A stretch of 64,000 nt of DNA from Ascidia mentula (GCA_947561715.1 OX387202.1:2790001-2854000); one strand, 5' to 3'; shown: positions 13,201 to 22,787, numbered from the stretch's first letter. Notes: a model not told the origin generated them from the sequence alone. Program-made: numbers and translations.

Positions 13201-16200
13201 AGATGAAAATCTAACTATGAAGATTTTGGAACATGACAAAATAAGTTTCTTTGTGCATCGCTCATGGCAAGAACTGTTAGTTGCACTCAGGCTTGTTCTC
13301 TTTATGAATTTGGATGAGATGAAAATGCATTTAAAAGATGCTCACAAATTGGGGGAATGGGAAAATGTTCTCACATTCTGTTTTGGTCTCTGCAATGATG
13401 TCATTTTTAAACAGCCCATGAAACTGACCCAATTTGACCAAAAAAAGGAAACGATTTTGGGAAAGCAAGGCATTTTGTCTGATGTTGTTGTAAACATAGC
13501 AGAACATCTCCAGAATGTGCCAAACATGGCAGACTGGTTCCATCTTTTTGGATGTTTGAATGAACTAAACAACAAGGTCATCACAAGAAAAGTCAAACCT
13601 TATTTACTTTGTGAATATGACATAGTAGGATTAACTTCGCCCTCGGATGTAAGAAATTTCCGCACAGTTTTTAAACATTGTAAGAAATTTCCACGTTTCG
13701 AATATGTTGAATTTTCTGTTGTTGGAAATGGATTCCAAAGTTTTGCAGAATTTGTGGAAAAACATGAGATTGAGGTTAGTTGAGGTTTTCAGTCAAACTT
13801 TTAATGCAGAGATACTTCACTTGTTGACTGCACAAACCTATGTTTAATCTAAATTTTATATATATTACATGTTTGTGATTAACATTGCTTAGTCGCATCA
13901 GTGTATATTTTCTAATGAGTTGAATGCCTCCGGAATATGCACTGATATTAACTCATAAATGTTCAGCCCAGAGCTTGGCAACCCCTGACATGCTAAGAAC
14001 CAGTTAGAATCTTTTGTAATAAACCACATCAAACTCGAGGTCACGAATGATGGCAAGTATTATTTTTCCCTTCCAAAACACATAAACCAAATTAAACATC
14101 ACAATTTTTTGTGAACTTGCAAAGCATACAGAAACAGTCAAGTGCACAAAAAGTTTGAAATTTATCTTTATTTGTGTATTTTTCCCTAAAAAAGCTTGTG
14201 GTTTGAATTGAGTCAAAGTGAAGAGTGAAACAGCCACATGGGGCTCCCAGAGTCATGGGTTGTTGACCTCTGGTTTAGCCAGTGTGATTTTTTGTTCCAT
14301 ATGAATTTTTGTCATAAACATTTGTTCCCGTATTAAACTTTTTCCGCTGTAGATTGATGGCCTATTGTTAGAGAAGTGGAATGACGAACAAGCACGATAT
14401 CTAGCAATGTGCATTCCATTCACAGAGGGACTTACATTGTCTTCAAACTATCACGACACACGATGTTCAAAAACATTGAATTACATTAAGGACTCGCTAA
14501 AAAATGGACGTCCACATGAGGTTTAAGCTTTCTTTTATTAATGAGTGTTTGTATATTCTGTAGTTATTTCTTTTATTTCAGCTTAAATTCTTGACTCTGA
14601 ATGACTTCAATATAAGCAATGATGATCTTCTTTTGGGTGAAATTCTTCATTACTTTGAAGAACTTCAAATTGATAGTTGTAAAGTGACTAAAGTGGACAA
14701 TCTTGCCACTGCTTTGGCCAAACTAGATACACCTGTAAGTCTTATTATGTTTCTGTGATGTTTCGTAATGTAAACACATGTTATGTAGTATTTGTACTTG
14801 CAAAAATTGAATAATAATGCCAGATATCAACTTACTTTATAAATTAAAACCAATGCAAAGCACACTGCCATGCTACATTTTGACAGCAGGCTATGGGTAC
14901 AACTGTCTTTAATTGAACTCACTTTGTCGCCTATAAACCCAATTTTGTTTACTTTCAGATGAAAGCATTTTCTCTGCAAAACAACAACATCGGAAACTAT
15001 GGAGCAAAAAAGATTGTAAAATGTTTGAAGAATGTACAGAAACTGGACTTGGGTAAATGTGGAATCACTCCAGAAGGAATTCCGTATTTGTCTTCGGCTT
15101 TGCTCGAACTACCAGATCCAGTAAGGTTTTGCAAGAATGTAATTTGCATTCAACCAAACTACTTATGAGAAAATTAAACTACCTGTACAATATCTTGCTG
15201 GTCGAGATGGAAAATGACACTGATATGTTTATTTAGTTTTGTTTAAAGTTCTGCGAACCCAGATATAAAAAAACCCAATCACAACCTTGTATGTGATCTT
15301 GAAGCATTAGTTTGAGAACAGGAACTTTTTTATTAATAAGGATCATTACAGCATATTGTATTGATAACTATTAAAGAAAAGTTCACTCCTGCAAATTTAG
15401 CCTGAAAACATCAATAGTTATTTTAAGCATACATAGTGTTTTTATGTTGCATTCATACTAAATATTTTTTAGATGGAATCCCTTGATTTTTCTGGAAATA
15501 ACATTGGGAACTTTGGTGCAAAAGAAATAGCAAAACATTTGAAGAAAGTACAGGGACTGGGCTTGAATGATTGTGGAATAACATCAGAAGGAATTCCACA
15601 ACTGTCTTCAGCTTTGCTCGAACTACCAGGACCAGTAAGGTTTCAGTTCTGTTTTAGTTCACTGCTATATTCTATAAATACAGGTTTACAAGCTCAATGT
15701 TTTACTTCTGAGAACATTACATTAGTATCACTTTCCCAATAAAGCAGTGATTTCACTACCCACCTTCTTGAATGATATAGGTTTCATGCACTTTGACTCT
15801 GACTTAAAATTCATTCAAGTTTAATTAATTTGCTTCAGAATCCAGATGTTATTGATTACAATATAGAGGTACACTGATATGATTATGTAGTGTTGTTTAA
15901 AGTTTGACAGAGTGATAACCCTGATATGAACAAAACTTGAAGCTTTAGTTTGATAACAGTAACTTTTCTTATTAATAATGATGTTTACAGCATGTTGTGC
16001 TGATAATTATTAAACAAAAACGTAAATGCAAATTTGGCTCAAATCGTCAATAGTTATTTAAAGCATGCATAATTATTTTATGCTGCATTCATACTAAATA
16101 TTTTTTAGATGAAAGAACTTTACCTGAATACAAATAACATTGGGAACTCTGGTACAAAAGAAATAGCAAAATGTTTGAACAAAGTACAGAGACTGGACTT

Positions 16201-17437
16201 GGGTGATTGTGGAATGACAGAAGAAGGAATTCCACATCTGTCTTCAGCTTTGCTTAAATTACCAGATCCAGTAAGGTTTTAGTTCTGTTTTAGTTCGCTG
16301 CTATATTCTGTAATTTACAGGTTTACTAGCCAGACTTGTTACTTTTGAGAACATTACTTTGGTAATATTTTCCCAATAAATTTATTATTATTAAAGCTTT
16401 CAGAACAACATGAATGGGTTTTAAGCAATCTAACTTTCATGAATGATGTGAATGGGTTTCATGCACTTTGACAATGATTCAAAATACTAAATTTGTGTCA
16501 GAGTCAACATTTTATTGCTTACAAGAGGACACAGATGTGTTAGTTTTGCTTGAAGTTTAACATAATGCTAACAGTGATATGAACAAAGCTGCTCACAACA
16601 TTAATTTTTATCTTGAAATCTTTAATTTAGTAACAACAATCTGTTGCTGATTGTACGCACATATCTGTTCACTACTTGATTTGTGTTTATTATGACATAG
16701 CTCTTTTTATATTTAAAAAACAAAATAATTAGTTTGTTGTTTGTTTGCTTCACCAGAAGTTGACCTTTAAATATTAGCTTGAAATATTTTTAGATTCATT
16801 TAGTCGATTTATCTGGAAACTCTATTGGTGATATCGGCTGCAAAAAACTGTCAGAAAGTTTGATTAATGTGGAGAGCCTCATTTTGTTTGGATGTGGAAT
16901 TACTTCTATTGGATTAAAAGCATTGGCAGAAGGATTGTCAAAGTTGGAAGATCCAGTAAGTTACTATAAGTGGAGTTCCAGCAATGAGTAGAATATCAGT
17001 GTGTTAGATGGTGACTTGACTAAATTTTATGGCTAGTTGCTGAAGTTTATTTTTGTGTTTGGAGGTTACTTTGTGTTTACAAATACTGAAATTAAACATT
17101 CAAGAGTTTTACAACTAAGCTGGAGTTTTTACCAATTTGCTACAGACTAATTTTCAGTATTGGTGGAATTTCAGTATTGTGCGACAAATTTCATTATCTT
17201 AGCAGTGCAATTCATTATAATTTAAAACAAATTTAACTGATTACATGTTTACTATTCATGCTGTAAGTTCACAGTTTGTCAATCATGTCAGATTAAAGTT
17301 TATGTTTAATCACATCAAGATTTTTTTGTTAGATGAAAACATTGAACATTCATAACAACGTGACAAAGGAAGAAGCAAAAAATATTTTTAGGGACGTCAA
17401 AAAAAAAGTAAAGAATTGGTCACTTTTGTTTCAATGA
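1151..17437 (+). CDS. NLR-1: NACHT-LRR gene, frameshifted in last LRR exon
   Basis: Model exons: 1151-1220 (tentative), 7103-7204, 7481-7513, 12033-13774, 14353-14520, 14582-14734, 14959-15120, 15473-15634, 16109-16270, 16795-16955 and 17333-17437. All have AG/GT borders; introns before the NACHT exon are phase 1, later ones phase 0. The product would be a cytosolic signal-transducing ATPase with a NACHT module and RI-type leucine-rich repeats, the architecture of animal NLR receptors. No CARD, pyrin or death domain is visible; the N-terminus is short and serine-rich. Exon 16795 has 161 instead of 162 bases, giving an early TAG. The protein would then be about 920 residues, or about 952 if that exon is skipped, since skipping keeps the frame. 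NLR-2 is the intact paralog. Ligand and partners cannot be read from sequence. Confidence 0.75.
1394..2552 (-). repeat. Dispersed repeat, possible LTR of a minus-strand retroelement
   Basis: About 1.1 kb shared with 4668-5727 and, in its middle, with 6784-6920. Both full copies begin at the same motif (TGTAGAG), which on the minus strand ends in CTCTACA as an LTR would. Two bases beyond this end at 4668, the minus strand reads TGGTTTCCCGCCCACGTG, which could be a primer-binding site. The outer ends do not coincide cleanly, so a true LTR pair is not proven. ORFs inside are not conserved. Confidence 0.4.
2553..3430. other. Unassigned non-coding stretch
   Basis: I recognise no gene or repeat family here. 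An 86-codon minus-strand frame at 3166-3426 resembles nothing I know. It lies inside the candidate minus-strand retroelement and is probably degenerate internal sequence. Confidence 0.4.
3437..3600 (-). repeat. Repeat with zinc-knuckle-like frame
   Basis: About 150 bases shared with 5732-5880. The minus-strand frame in this copy reads RRCCRCGKSNGQFRQ, which recalls a retroviral-type zinc knuckle, but the histidine is missing. It is probably a decayed gag fragment; the other copy keeps the CGKSN core. Confidence 0.35.
3663..4260 (-). pseudogene. Ty3/Gypsy-like gag-protease remnant
   Basis: Read on the minus strand, 4073-3888 encodes a capsid-like segment (KVKFPEFWSGFVKLWRAS) closely parallel to the capsid part of the plus-strand Gypsy copies in this window (KVKLPSMWQDAVKLWLA). 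It is followed directly by the end of a retropepsin (ILGVDFLEFHDILVDVK, about 3840-3770). The gag C-terminus, the nucleocapsid and the protease DTG half are missing, so the remnant has an internal deletion and scattered stops. It is flanked by the repeats at 1394-2552 and 4668-5727. I infer a dead LTR element in reverse orientation. Confidence 0.6.
4668..5727 (-). repeat. Second copy of the 1394-2552 repeat
   Basis: Shares its start (TGTAGAG) and most of its length with 1394-2552, with small indels. With that copy it brackets the minus-strand gag-protease remnant, the arrangement expected of two LTRs. Beyond 5727 it runs into sequence like 3437-3600 rather than stopping, which argues for rearrangement. 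Confidence 0.4.
5879..6783. mobile_element. hAT-type non-autonomous element, GTGTCGAAC family (copy 1)
   Basis: Same family as 19913-20764, 46283-47064 and 25129-25661, here in the opposite orientation to the first two. The right end (AAAAAATCGATGACCTG) matches the reverse of the family terminus CAGGGTGTCGATTT. Both subterminal regions carry repeated GTTCGACAC motifs. The left terminus is missing. It sits inside a third copy of the 1394 repeat (6784-6920). No transposase is encoded. Confidence 0.65.
7103..7513 (+). CDS. NLR-1 small N-terminal exons 2 and 3
   Basis: Exon 7103-7204 (102 bases) and exon 7481-7513 (33 bases), both phase 1 at each end with AG/GT borders. Exon 3 encodes GSSSKSSNLN and is almost identical to the NLR-2 exon at 37045-37077 (GSSSNSSNLN), so it is under constraint or recently duplicated. 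Exon 2 is diverged from its NLR-2 counterpart (36731-36829) except for a VI-x-IN / VIINTN core. No domain is recognised. Confidence 0.7.
7640..8430. other. NLR-1 intron; hAT terminal fragment at about 7832
   Basis: 7640-7830 matches NLR-2 intron sequence on both sides of the element at 37212-37968, and so is its empty site. From 7832 the motif CAGGGGTGTCCAACC, typical of hAT termini, starts sequence absent from NLR-2. A partner terminus may be the TACCCCTG at 8928-8935, but no target duplication is convincing. No gene is seen. Confidence 0.4.
8436..8585 (+). pseudogene. LINE ORF2 C-terminal tail
   Basis: A 49-codon open tail includes VPMWNKLPQTIKNF and ends AVKEYLLDK before the stop. The W-N-x-L-P motif followed by a short helix and stop is the classic C-terminus of CR1/L2-type LINE reverse transcriptase polyproteins. 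All upstream RT and endonuclease sequence is missing, as expected for a 5'-truncated LINE insertion. About 150 bases of 3'UTR-like sequence follow. Confidence 0.65.
8952..9131. mobile_element. hAT-type MITE with 8-bp target duplication
   Basis: A 180-base element beginning CAGTGGG and ending CCACTG, flanked by CTATAGAA (8944-8951) and CTATAGAG (9132-9139), an 8-bp duplication with one mismatch. No ORF. It lies at the 3' edge of the Copia remnant and was probably inserted into it. Confidence 0.75.
9139..11560 (-). pseudogene. Copia-like retrotransposon, internally deleted
   Basis: In minus-strand order: a gag frame (11557-11366); a CX2CX4HX4C zinc knuckle near 11080-11030; a protease with the active-site motif ILDTACTKTVC (about 10900); a pre-integrase region; an integrase core with FHMIDLFSRL, VLSDNGREFNNQ and SPWSNG (to about 10000); an integrase C-terminus ending LPALEEG; the very end of the RT (FKYIGLELKQ, about 9700); and an RNase H-like domain with FTDAAFAN and KSTLAAETLAM (9340-9160). 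The central RT including its YVDD box is missing, and several frameshifts separate the parts. It lies antisense inside the 4.5-kb NLR-1 intron before the NACHT exon and is absent from NLR-2 apart from a short gag-like segment near 37500-37570. The gag-protease-integrase-RT order identifies Copia; it is dead. Confidence 0.85.
11561..11832. mobile_element. Right half of the hAT-like element of NLR-2
   Basis: Matches the right part of 37212-37968 up to the terminus TAGATCCGCCACTG, then CTCTAGGGGTATC as in unit 2. The left terminus is missing; instead the Copia remnant continues into it. The flanking intron sequence after the terminus is a second copy of sequence also present near 7645. Confidence 0.6.
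12033..13774 (+). CDS. NLR-1 NACHT exon
   Basis: One large exon of about 580 codons, entered in phase 1 after TTTTTAG. The ATG at 12023 lies in the intron and is not the start. After about 105 residues of charged, helical sequence comes the Walker A loop VGVVGVGKSTLTK (about 12350-12390). The Walker B segment VRVIIDGWDEAG follows (about 12570-12610), with the DGxDE form typical of NACHT NTPases. Further on, CGVPVKMLMILQYLL and the motif FVHRSWQELLVAL (about 13250) fit the winged-helix and superhelical region before the LRRs. The exon ends GAG|GTTAGT in phase 0. NACHT modules bind ATP and oligomerise; that role is family knowledge. It is highly similar to 38906-40668. Confidence 0.9.
14353..17437 (+). 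CDS. NLR-1 linker and LRR exons
   Basis: Exons 14353-14520 (168 bases) and 14582-14734 (153) link the NACHT region to the repeats. Three exons of exactly 162 bases (14959, 15473, 16109) each encode two RI-type LRRs with cores NNIGNxGxKxI and CGxTxEGIPxLSSALL. They are followed by the damaged exon at 16795 and a 35-codon terminal exon 17333-17437 ending in TGA. All introns are phase 0, so whole LRR exons can be gained, lost or skipped without shifting frame. Introns before 15473 and 16109 share flanking sequence, which points to module-wise duplication. Confidence 0.85.
16795..16955 (+). pseudogene. NLR-1 fourth LRR exon with 1-base deletion
   Basis: The exon reads ATT CAT TAG immediately after its acceptor. 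The counterparts at 43529 and 61330 read ATT CAG AAA and are 162 bases; this one is 161, so a base near 16800 is missing. Downstream the LRR frame is otherwise well kept (SGNSIGDIGCKKL, then FGCGITSIGLKALAEGL), so the lesion is recent, or is an assembly error. Confidence 0.8.
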
Positions 17438-17554
17438 GTCCATGATGATTAACAACACTGTTTAAAGGAAAATCAAACATAAAGCCTTTGTGTCCAAAGA
17501 CATTAATTTATCATTTTACATAGAAATGATTTTCTTATCTGCTGTATAACTCTT

Positions 17555-18935
17555 ATGCAGTGCATAACTCTTATATGCTGTATGACTCTTATGTGCTGTA
17601 AAACTCTTATGTGCTGCATAACTCTTATGTGCTGTATAACTCTTATGTGCTGTATAACTCTTATGCACTGCATAACTCTTATATGCTGTATAACTCTTAT
17701 GTGCTGTATAACTCTTATGCGCTGTCTAACTCTAATGTGCTGTATAACTCTAATGTGCTGTATAACTCTTATGTGCTGTATAACTCTAATGTGCTCTTTA
17801 ACTCTAATGTGCTCTATAACTGTAATATGCTGTAAAACTCTAATGCGCTGTCTAACTCTAATGTGCTGTTAAACTCTAATGTGCTGTATAACTCTTATAT
17901 GCTGTATAACACTTATGTGCTGTATAACTCTTATGTGCTGTATAACTCTTATGTGCTGTAAAACTCTTATGTGCTGCATAACTCTTATGTGCTGTATAAC
18001 TCTAATGTGCTGTTTAACTCTAATGTGCTGTATAACTCTTATGCGCTGTCTAACTCTAATGTGCTGTATAACTCTAATGCGCTGTATAACTCTTATGTGC
18101 TGTATAACTCTAATATGCTGTAAAACTCTAATGCGCTGTTTAACTCTAATGTGCTGTATAACTCTAATGTGCTGTAAAAATCTTATGTGCTGCAAAACTC
18201 TTATGTGCTGTATAACTCTAATATGCTGTAAAACTCTAATGTGCTGTATAACTCTAATGTGTGCTGTAAAAATCTTATGTGCTGCAAAACTCTAATGTGC
18301 TGTATAACTCTAATATGCTGTAAAACTCTAATGCGCTGTCTAACTCTAATGTGCTGTATAACTCTAATGTGCTGTAAAAATCTTATGTGCTGCAAAACTC
18401 TTATGTGCTGAATAACTTTTATGCGCTGTCTAACTCTAATGTGCTGTATAACTCTAATGTGCTGTAAAAATCTTATGTGCTGCAAAACTCTTATGTGCTG
18501 TATAACTCTTATGCGCTGTATAACTCTAATGTGCTGTATAACTCTTATGTGCTGTAAAACTCTTACGTGCTGCAAAACTCTTATGTGCTGTATAACTCTT
18601 ATGTGCTGTAAAACTCTTACGTGCTGCAAAACTCTTATGTGCTGTATAACTCTAATGCGCTGTCTAACTCTAATGTGCTGTATAACTCTAATGTGCTGTA
18701 AAAATCTTATGTGCTGCAAAACTCTTATGTGCTGTATAACTCTTATGCGCTGTCTAACTCTAATGTGCTGTATAACTCTAATGTGCTGTAAAAATCTTAT
18801 GTGCTGCAAAACTCTTATGTGCTGTATAACTCTTATGCGCTGTATAACTCTAATGTGCTGTATAACTCTAATGTGCTGTATAACTCTTATGTGCTGTACA
18901 ACTCTTATGTGCTGTATAACTCTTATGTGCTGTAT
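17555..18935. repeat. 18-bp minisatellite, array 1
   Basis: About 75 tandem units of the consensus ATGTGCTGTATAACTCTT with variants (GCGCTG, AACTCTAATG, TAAAAATCTT, CTGCAAAACT). The unit is a multiple of three and lacks stops in several frames, so long ORFs appear on both strands; these are artefacts. The array starts about 120 bases after the NLR-1 stop and ends at a Gypsy 5' end. Confidence 0.95.
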
Positions 18936-19080
18936 TTGTTAATGTATATATTAAACTGATCAATTGACTTTGGATTTGATAGCAGCCTTTTTATCAGGAG
19001 TCAGATATACGGCAGTATTATTATTTTGTGTAGACGTTTTAAATGACGCCCTGCATAAAATTTGGTGAACCCGACGTGAT
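18936..19080 (+). repeat. LTR-like end and tRNA-Trp primer-binding site (copy A)
   Basis: Segment conserved after all three minisatellite arrays. It ends with TGGTGAACCCGACGTGAT at 19063-19080. The other copies read TGGTGACCCCGACGTGAT, which is complementary to the 3' end of metazoan tRNA-Trp including CCA (from memory of that tRNA). Copy A has one substitution. This marks the border between an LTR and the internal region of a retrotransposon. Confidence 0.7.
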
Positions 19081-19134
19081 ATTTAAATGGGCATTTTAAC
19101 CTTCTGATTTAACATTTTTTTGCGTGCTTTAACT

Positions 19135-21480
19135 ATGTCGCAAAAGGCTTCTGCTGTAATTCCCCAAATAATAGAAAGTGCGATCAAATGAAAAAGGGGT
19201 TGGAAAGTCGAACCCATTGATAACGCCAGGTAATTTCGATGCTATATCTCATGCAGCTACAGAGGCAGACATGAGTTCGCACAACAGCGATTATGTTGAT
19301 GATTTACCAGGTAACGATTTGTTGCGGTTTAAACGCTACAGGCAGTGCCGCGCCGCATTGTTAAACACGATTATTACGACCGATCACTGCAAATCCCGAA
19401 TCATCATATTCTATAGCTCCAGCCTCGCTCGATTCCCTGGAATTAGTGACCAGGTCGCCTCCATGTTTTTGCCTCGGGATCAGGGTCCGCACCGCATTTT
19501 CCCCCTAACTGAACTGCACCTTTCACACCTATGGCAGCGAAAGTAAAATTACCCTCAATATGGCAGGATGCTGTAAAGTTGTGGTTAGCGACCGTTGAAG
19601 GTATTTTTCAGAGCCATCAAATAACATCTGACGACGAGAAATTCAACTTAACCATTTTTCCCTCAATCAAGAACAAGCTCAACGGGTTGGTCACGTCATT
19701 TTGGGTAAGGTTGGTCGTCGCTCTTGTGGTGATTTAAAACAAGCGCTATTGAAGGCATTTGATAGTAACCCCATAACTGAAGTGCATGAATTATTTCACG
19801 ACCTTGCGCTGGAAAATAAGCGTCCAAGTGTACTTTTGAATCGCATGAAAGTTCTCTTGGGCAATTACAAAGATTTGACTATGGTTTGTCAGTTGATTTA
19901 TTATTGCATAATCAGGGCATCGATTTTTTATTGCGTGTCGAACATCTTGAGAAAAATTGTCGTGCGTGTCGAATAGCAAAAATGTCGTATCTGGTAACTA
20001 ACGCATGAGAACGACCAGGCTTATTTCGATTACAGAATTGTTGTACTTACATCACTTTAAAATAACGACAAAACAATTAAAAAACCTTGCATGTTAAAGT
20101 CTGCTATGTCTCTTTTAAGTTCCGATTGTGTGAAAAATGGTACTTGTTTCGTAACAATGCCACGTGTTCGGTAACAATGCTCTATGTTTGGAAACAATGG
20201 TTAGTTTTAAGTTTAACGAGCTTATTCACTGGACGTAAAAGCAAGTGCTGGTTGGTTTTTGCATGGATTTTGTCCAAATATTTATTACCATTTCGTTTAT
20301 TTAGCCATCTAAACAGAAAAAATTATTTTAGGTGGAGTTCCCAAACGATGATGCCATTAAGTTTTCAACACTATGTAACCGTTCAGTTAAATGCTGTTGT
20401 TTGATAGTGACTCTAAATACAAATTTCTTCCTAAATAATTGTTTGCGGTTTGAAATTAAACGACTTATACTGGCACCAACGTCTTCGAACCACATTTGCC
20501 ACCAGCATGTATGGCAAAAAAATGACAATTACATGTTAATAGGAAAATCTATGTGAATGTGGCAAGATTGGCGTGACCGATATGTAGGCTTCATAAGGTT
20601 GTTATAGTAATTTAATTGATGGACAATTGTTGATAACTACAGCGTTTGTCTGTTCATGGTACTGCATACCGGTAACTTAACATTTATCCATGCCGCCCGT
20701 GTCGAACAGTGGCGTCACATGTCGAACACTTAGAATGGTGAAAAAGGCATAAATCGACACCCTGTACATAATGTTATTTAGCAAACCAGGTAAGTTTCAG
20801 TCACACCAAGTGGTTAATAAACAGCATGTTCCACATAACGTCTCGGATTCCAAAAACATTTTTGCCAGCTCTCAAATGGTAATAAATGATAACATAGAGA
20901 GGCGTCTAAGGGAAATGACCGAAGAGTTACAGGCGTTAAAATCGGCTCAAACTGTAAATTCTGCAACTCCTGCAACTCCCCGATTTCAGGCACCAAGAGG
21001 GCAAAATGGCGGATATCATAGGTTCGGAAACTTTGCCGCACGCAACAACAATTACCGACCACCACAGCGCCGAGATTTTACTGCTCGACCACGCCCGAGA
21101 CAAACAAACTTTAATGGCGGACGGGACTTTCAACGACCCGCGCTTTTCACAGGCGCCACCTTCCGACTTTTGTTATTATCACAGCAGGTATTGGTCGCAT
21201 ACATATAATTGTATTCCGCCATTTTCTTACAATCATCAGAAAAACGGTCAGCGTCCCTCTCATTATGGGTGAACATAGTCAGGGGCGTCGAAAAACATTC
21301 TAGTACTTTCACCATTTTTGATAAAAATCATAAAACTTAATTTTCTTGTAGATACTGGCAGTGCTTTAAGTCTTATTCCCCGCAACTTAGCGCGTGAATT
21401 TAATTCTAGTTTACCTGTAAAAATGAAATGCGCGCTGGGTAACGAATTTCAATCTTATGTGGAAATATTATCGTAAACTT
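19135..21480 (+). pseudogene. Ty3/Gypsy-like retrotransposon copy A, gag-protease remnant
   Basis: Gag begins at ATG 19135 with a stop after 18 codons. The capsid-like part (KVKLPSIWQDAVKLWLATVE, 19540-19600) is followed by a frameshift near 19665 and the helix LFHDLALENKRPSVLLNRMK. An 852-base hAT-type element interrupts it (19913-20764). Then come an RG-rich nucleocapsid-like region with a Cys/His motif (FCYYHSRYWSHTYNC) and a protease core (about 21330-21470, DTGSALSLIPRNL in paralogs) entered through a frameshift. Reverse transcriptase and integrase are absent. It is joined to a Harbinger fragment at about 21600. Confidence 0.75.
19913..20764. mobile_element. hAT-type non-autonomous element, GTGTCGAAC family (copy 2)
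   Basis: Ends CAGGGCATCGATTTT and AAATCGACACCCTG. The flanks are TGCATAAT (19905-19912) and TACATAAT (20765-20772), an 8-bp duplication with one mismatch. Retrotransposon copy B (about 27690-27715) reads TTACATAATTTT without the insert and is the empty site. Subterminal GTGTCGAAC motifs occur at both ends. No ORF. Confidence 0.85.
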
Positions 21481-21594
21481 ACCTAAATGATGTAAACGAA
21501 CAAAATATTGTGGGGTAAATTCAAGATTCTATACCGCATATGAGGAAGTTATGTCAAATTACGCAACTCGTATTCAGAAACATAGTACTTAAGT

Positions 21595-21788
21595 CGACGC
21601 AAAGGTCCCTTTCTCCTGTAAAGTGACGCATTCTCTATAGTTGTCTTTGCGCCCTTGTACGAGATCCTAACGAGATGTGCTCGGAAAATCATTTCTGTAC
21701 CGAGTTCCTCGCTCGTAAACGCCTCGTTAAAATCAATTTTAACGAGCTCGGTTGTTTAACGAACGTTGAACTTTTCATCATGCCGCCC
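21595..21788. mobile_element. PIF/Harbinger 3'-end fragment
   Basis: The end TCATCATGCCGCCC followed by CAG matches the right end of the Harbinger element at 56323-58082. Internal pieces CCGAGTTCCTCGCTCGT and TTAACGAGCTCG also match that element's right side. The left part is missing. The identical fragment lies at 47885-48078 in unit 2. Confidence 0.65.
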
Positions 21789-22010
21789 CAGGTAACTGTT
21801 TTTAAGTTGCTAACTTTTCGTCACTTGTACCTTCAAACAATTATTTTTATGCAACTTTTTGAAACTTGATCTTTTGGAAATACTTGAGGAATTAAATTCA
21901 TATTTCTCGTTGTGAAATTTGTTGTCCAAAAAACAGCTTGGATTAATTGAATATCCTCATGGTAGTTTTTGTTAATTTCAAATCAATTTGATTCTTGTTG
22001 TTATTTTCAG

Positions 22011-22115
22011 ATGGAGAGTTTGGATGTTGGGTGGAATGTAAAAAAAGAGGACGCTAAACAAACTTTTCTGAAGGTGAGAGACAAGGTCATGGATTGGGGG
22101 AGTCGTTTCAAGTGA
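22011..22115 (+). CDS. Orphan NLR terminal exon (type B)
   Basis: After a good acceptor (TTATTTTCAG) comes a 105-base frame starting MESLDVGWNVKKEDAKQ and ending with TGA. It has the same length, phase and pattern as the terminal exon of NLR-1 (MKTLNIHNNVTKEEAKN, 17333), but the sequence is clearly different. Two readings are possible: a relic of an older NLR gene whose body was lost, or an alternative 3' exon reached by splicing across the minisatellite and retroelement (about 4.6 kb). It is repeated with one amino-acid change at 48301. Confidence 0.6.
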   Translation: MESLDVGWNVKKEDAKQTFLKVRDKVMDWGSRFK

Positions 22116-22479
22116 TCACCAGCACCCACCAGTAACAATGTGTGAATATCCAACATACACAGTTTTTGAGTGGAATTTCTTCACTTTGACAATGTTTAAA
22201 CAAAACATCAACGCAATCTTAACTTCGAACACGTGCTTTCGTTCAGCTGTTGTTTCTACTTTCTGTGTGGAATTTTGGTGTCTTTTCTATTCCACAGTAT
22301 TCTCGCACTGTTTGTTTGCATGGATCACATCTTAAACGCCTGTATATGACGCATGTTAATACTTCCTACGTTGTCAGTGATAAAGTCATGTGACCAGTTT
22401 TAAGCCAATCACATTTAGCTGACAACACTTGAAAGCTACAATTTTTCCAACCCATTATGTACTGTTGCATATACAGCAT

Positions 22480-22710
22480 TAAGGTGTTGTGCATTACAAC
22501 CGGGTATTACTGATCAGATAAAGAGTGTGTGTCAGAACAGGCTGTCGGTTAATTAACAACTGCCAGTCGGCACTCGGTGCCTGTATACCATGCTGTGAAC
22601 CGCAGGCCAATTAAATATCCACAGTGTTTACCTTCGTGTTCAACACTAACTGGTAACTCTCAATAAAGCTTGTTTGTTATTTTTATTGTTAATTCGAACT
22701 TTTGACACAT
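22480..22710. repeat. LTR-like repeat
   Basis: Contains a polyadenylation signal (AATAAA at 22662) near its end and a block (GTCGGTTAATTAACAACTGCC) that recurs at 28683-28725 next to another retro fragment. The unit 2 copy is 48768-48998. The LTR nature is a guess from these features; the termini are not defined. Confidence 0.3.
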
Positions 22711-22787
22711 GACAATACTCCAAGCTATTATTGCTTGTTTATTATCCTCAGATTTTCTGTCCTTGTTGTTATCGCAGGGCTTGAATA

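Noticed and set aside
17555..18942. Long ORFs on both strands in minisatellite arrays (also 44267-45284 and 62068-63225)
   Set aside because: The 18-bp unit is divisible by three and free of stops in several frames, so open frames are automatic; all translate to monotonous hexapeptide repeats.
17555..18942. CRISPR-like array
   Set aside because: There are no unique spacers; units are contiguous variants of one 18-mer, and the window is eukaryotic.
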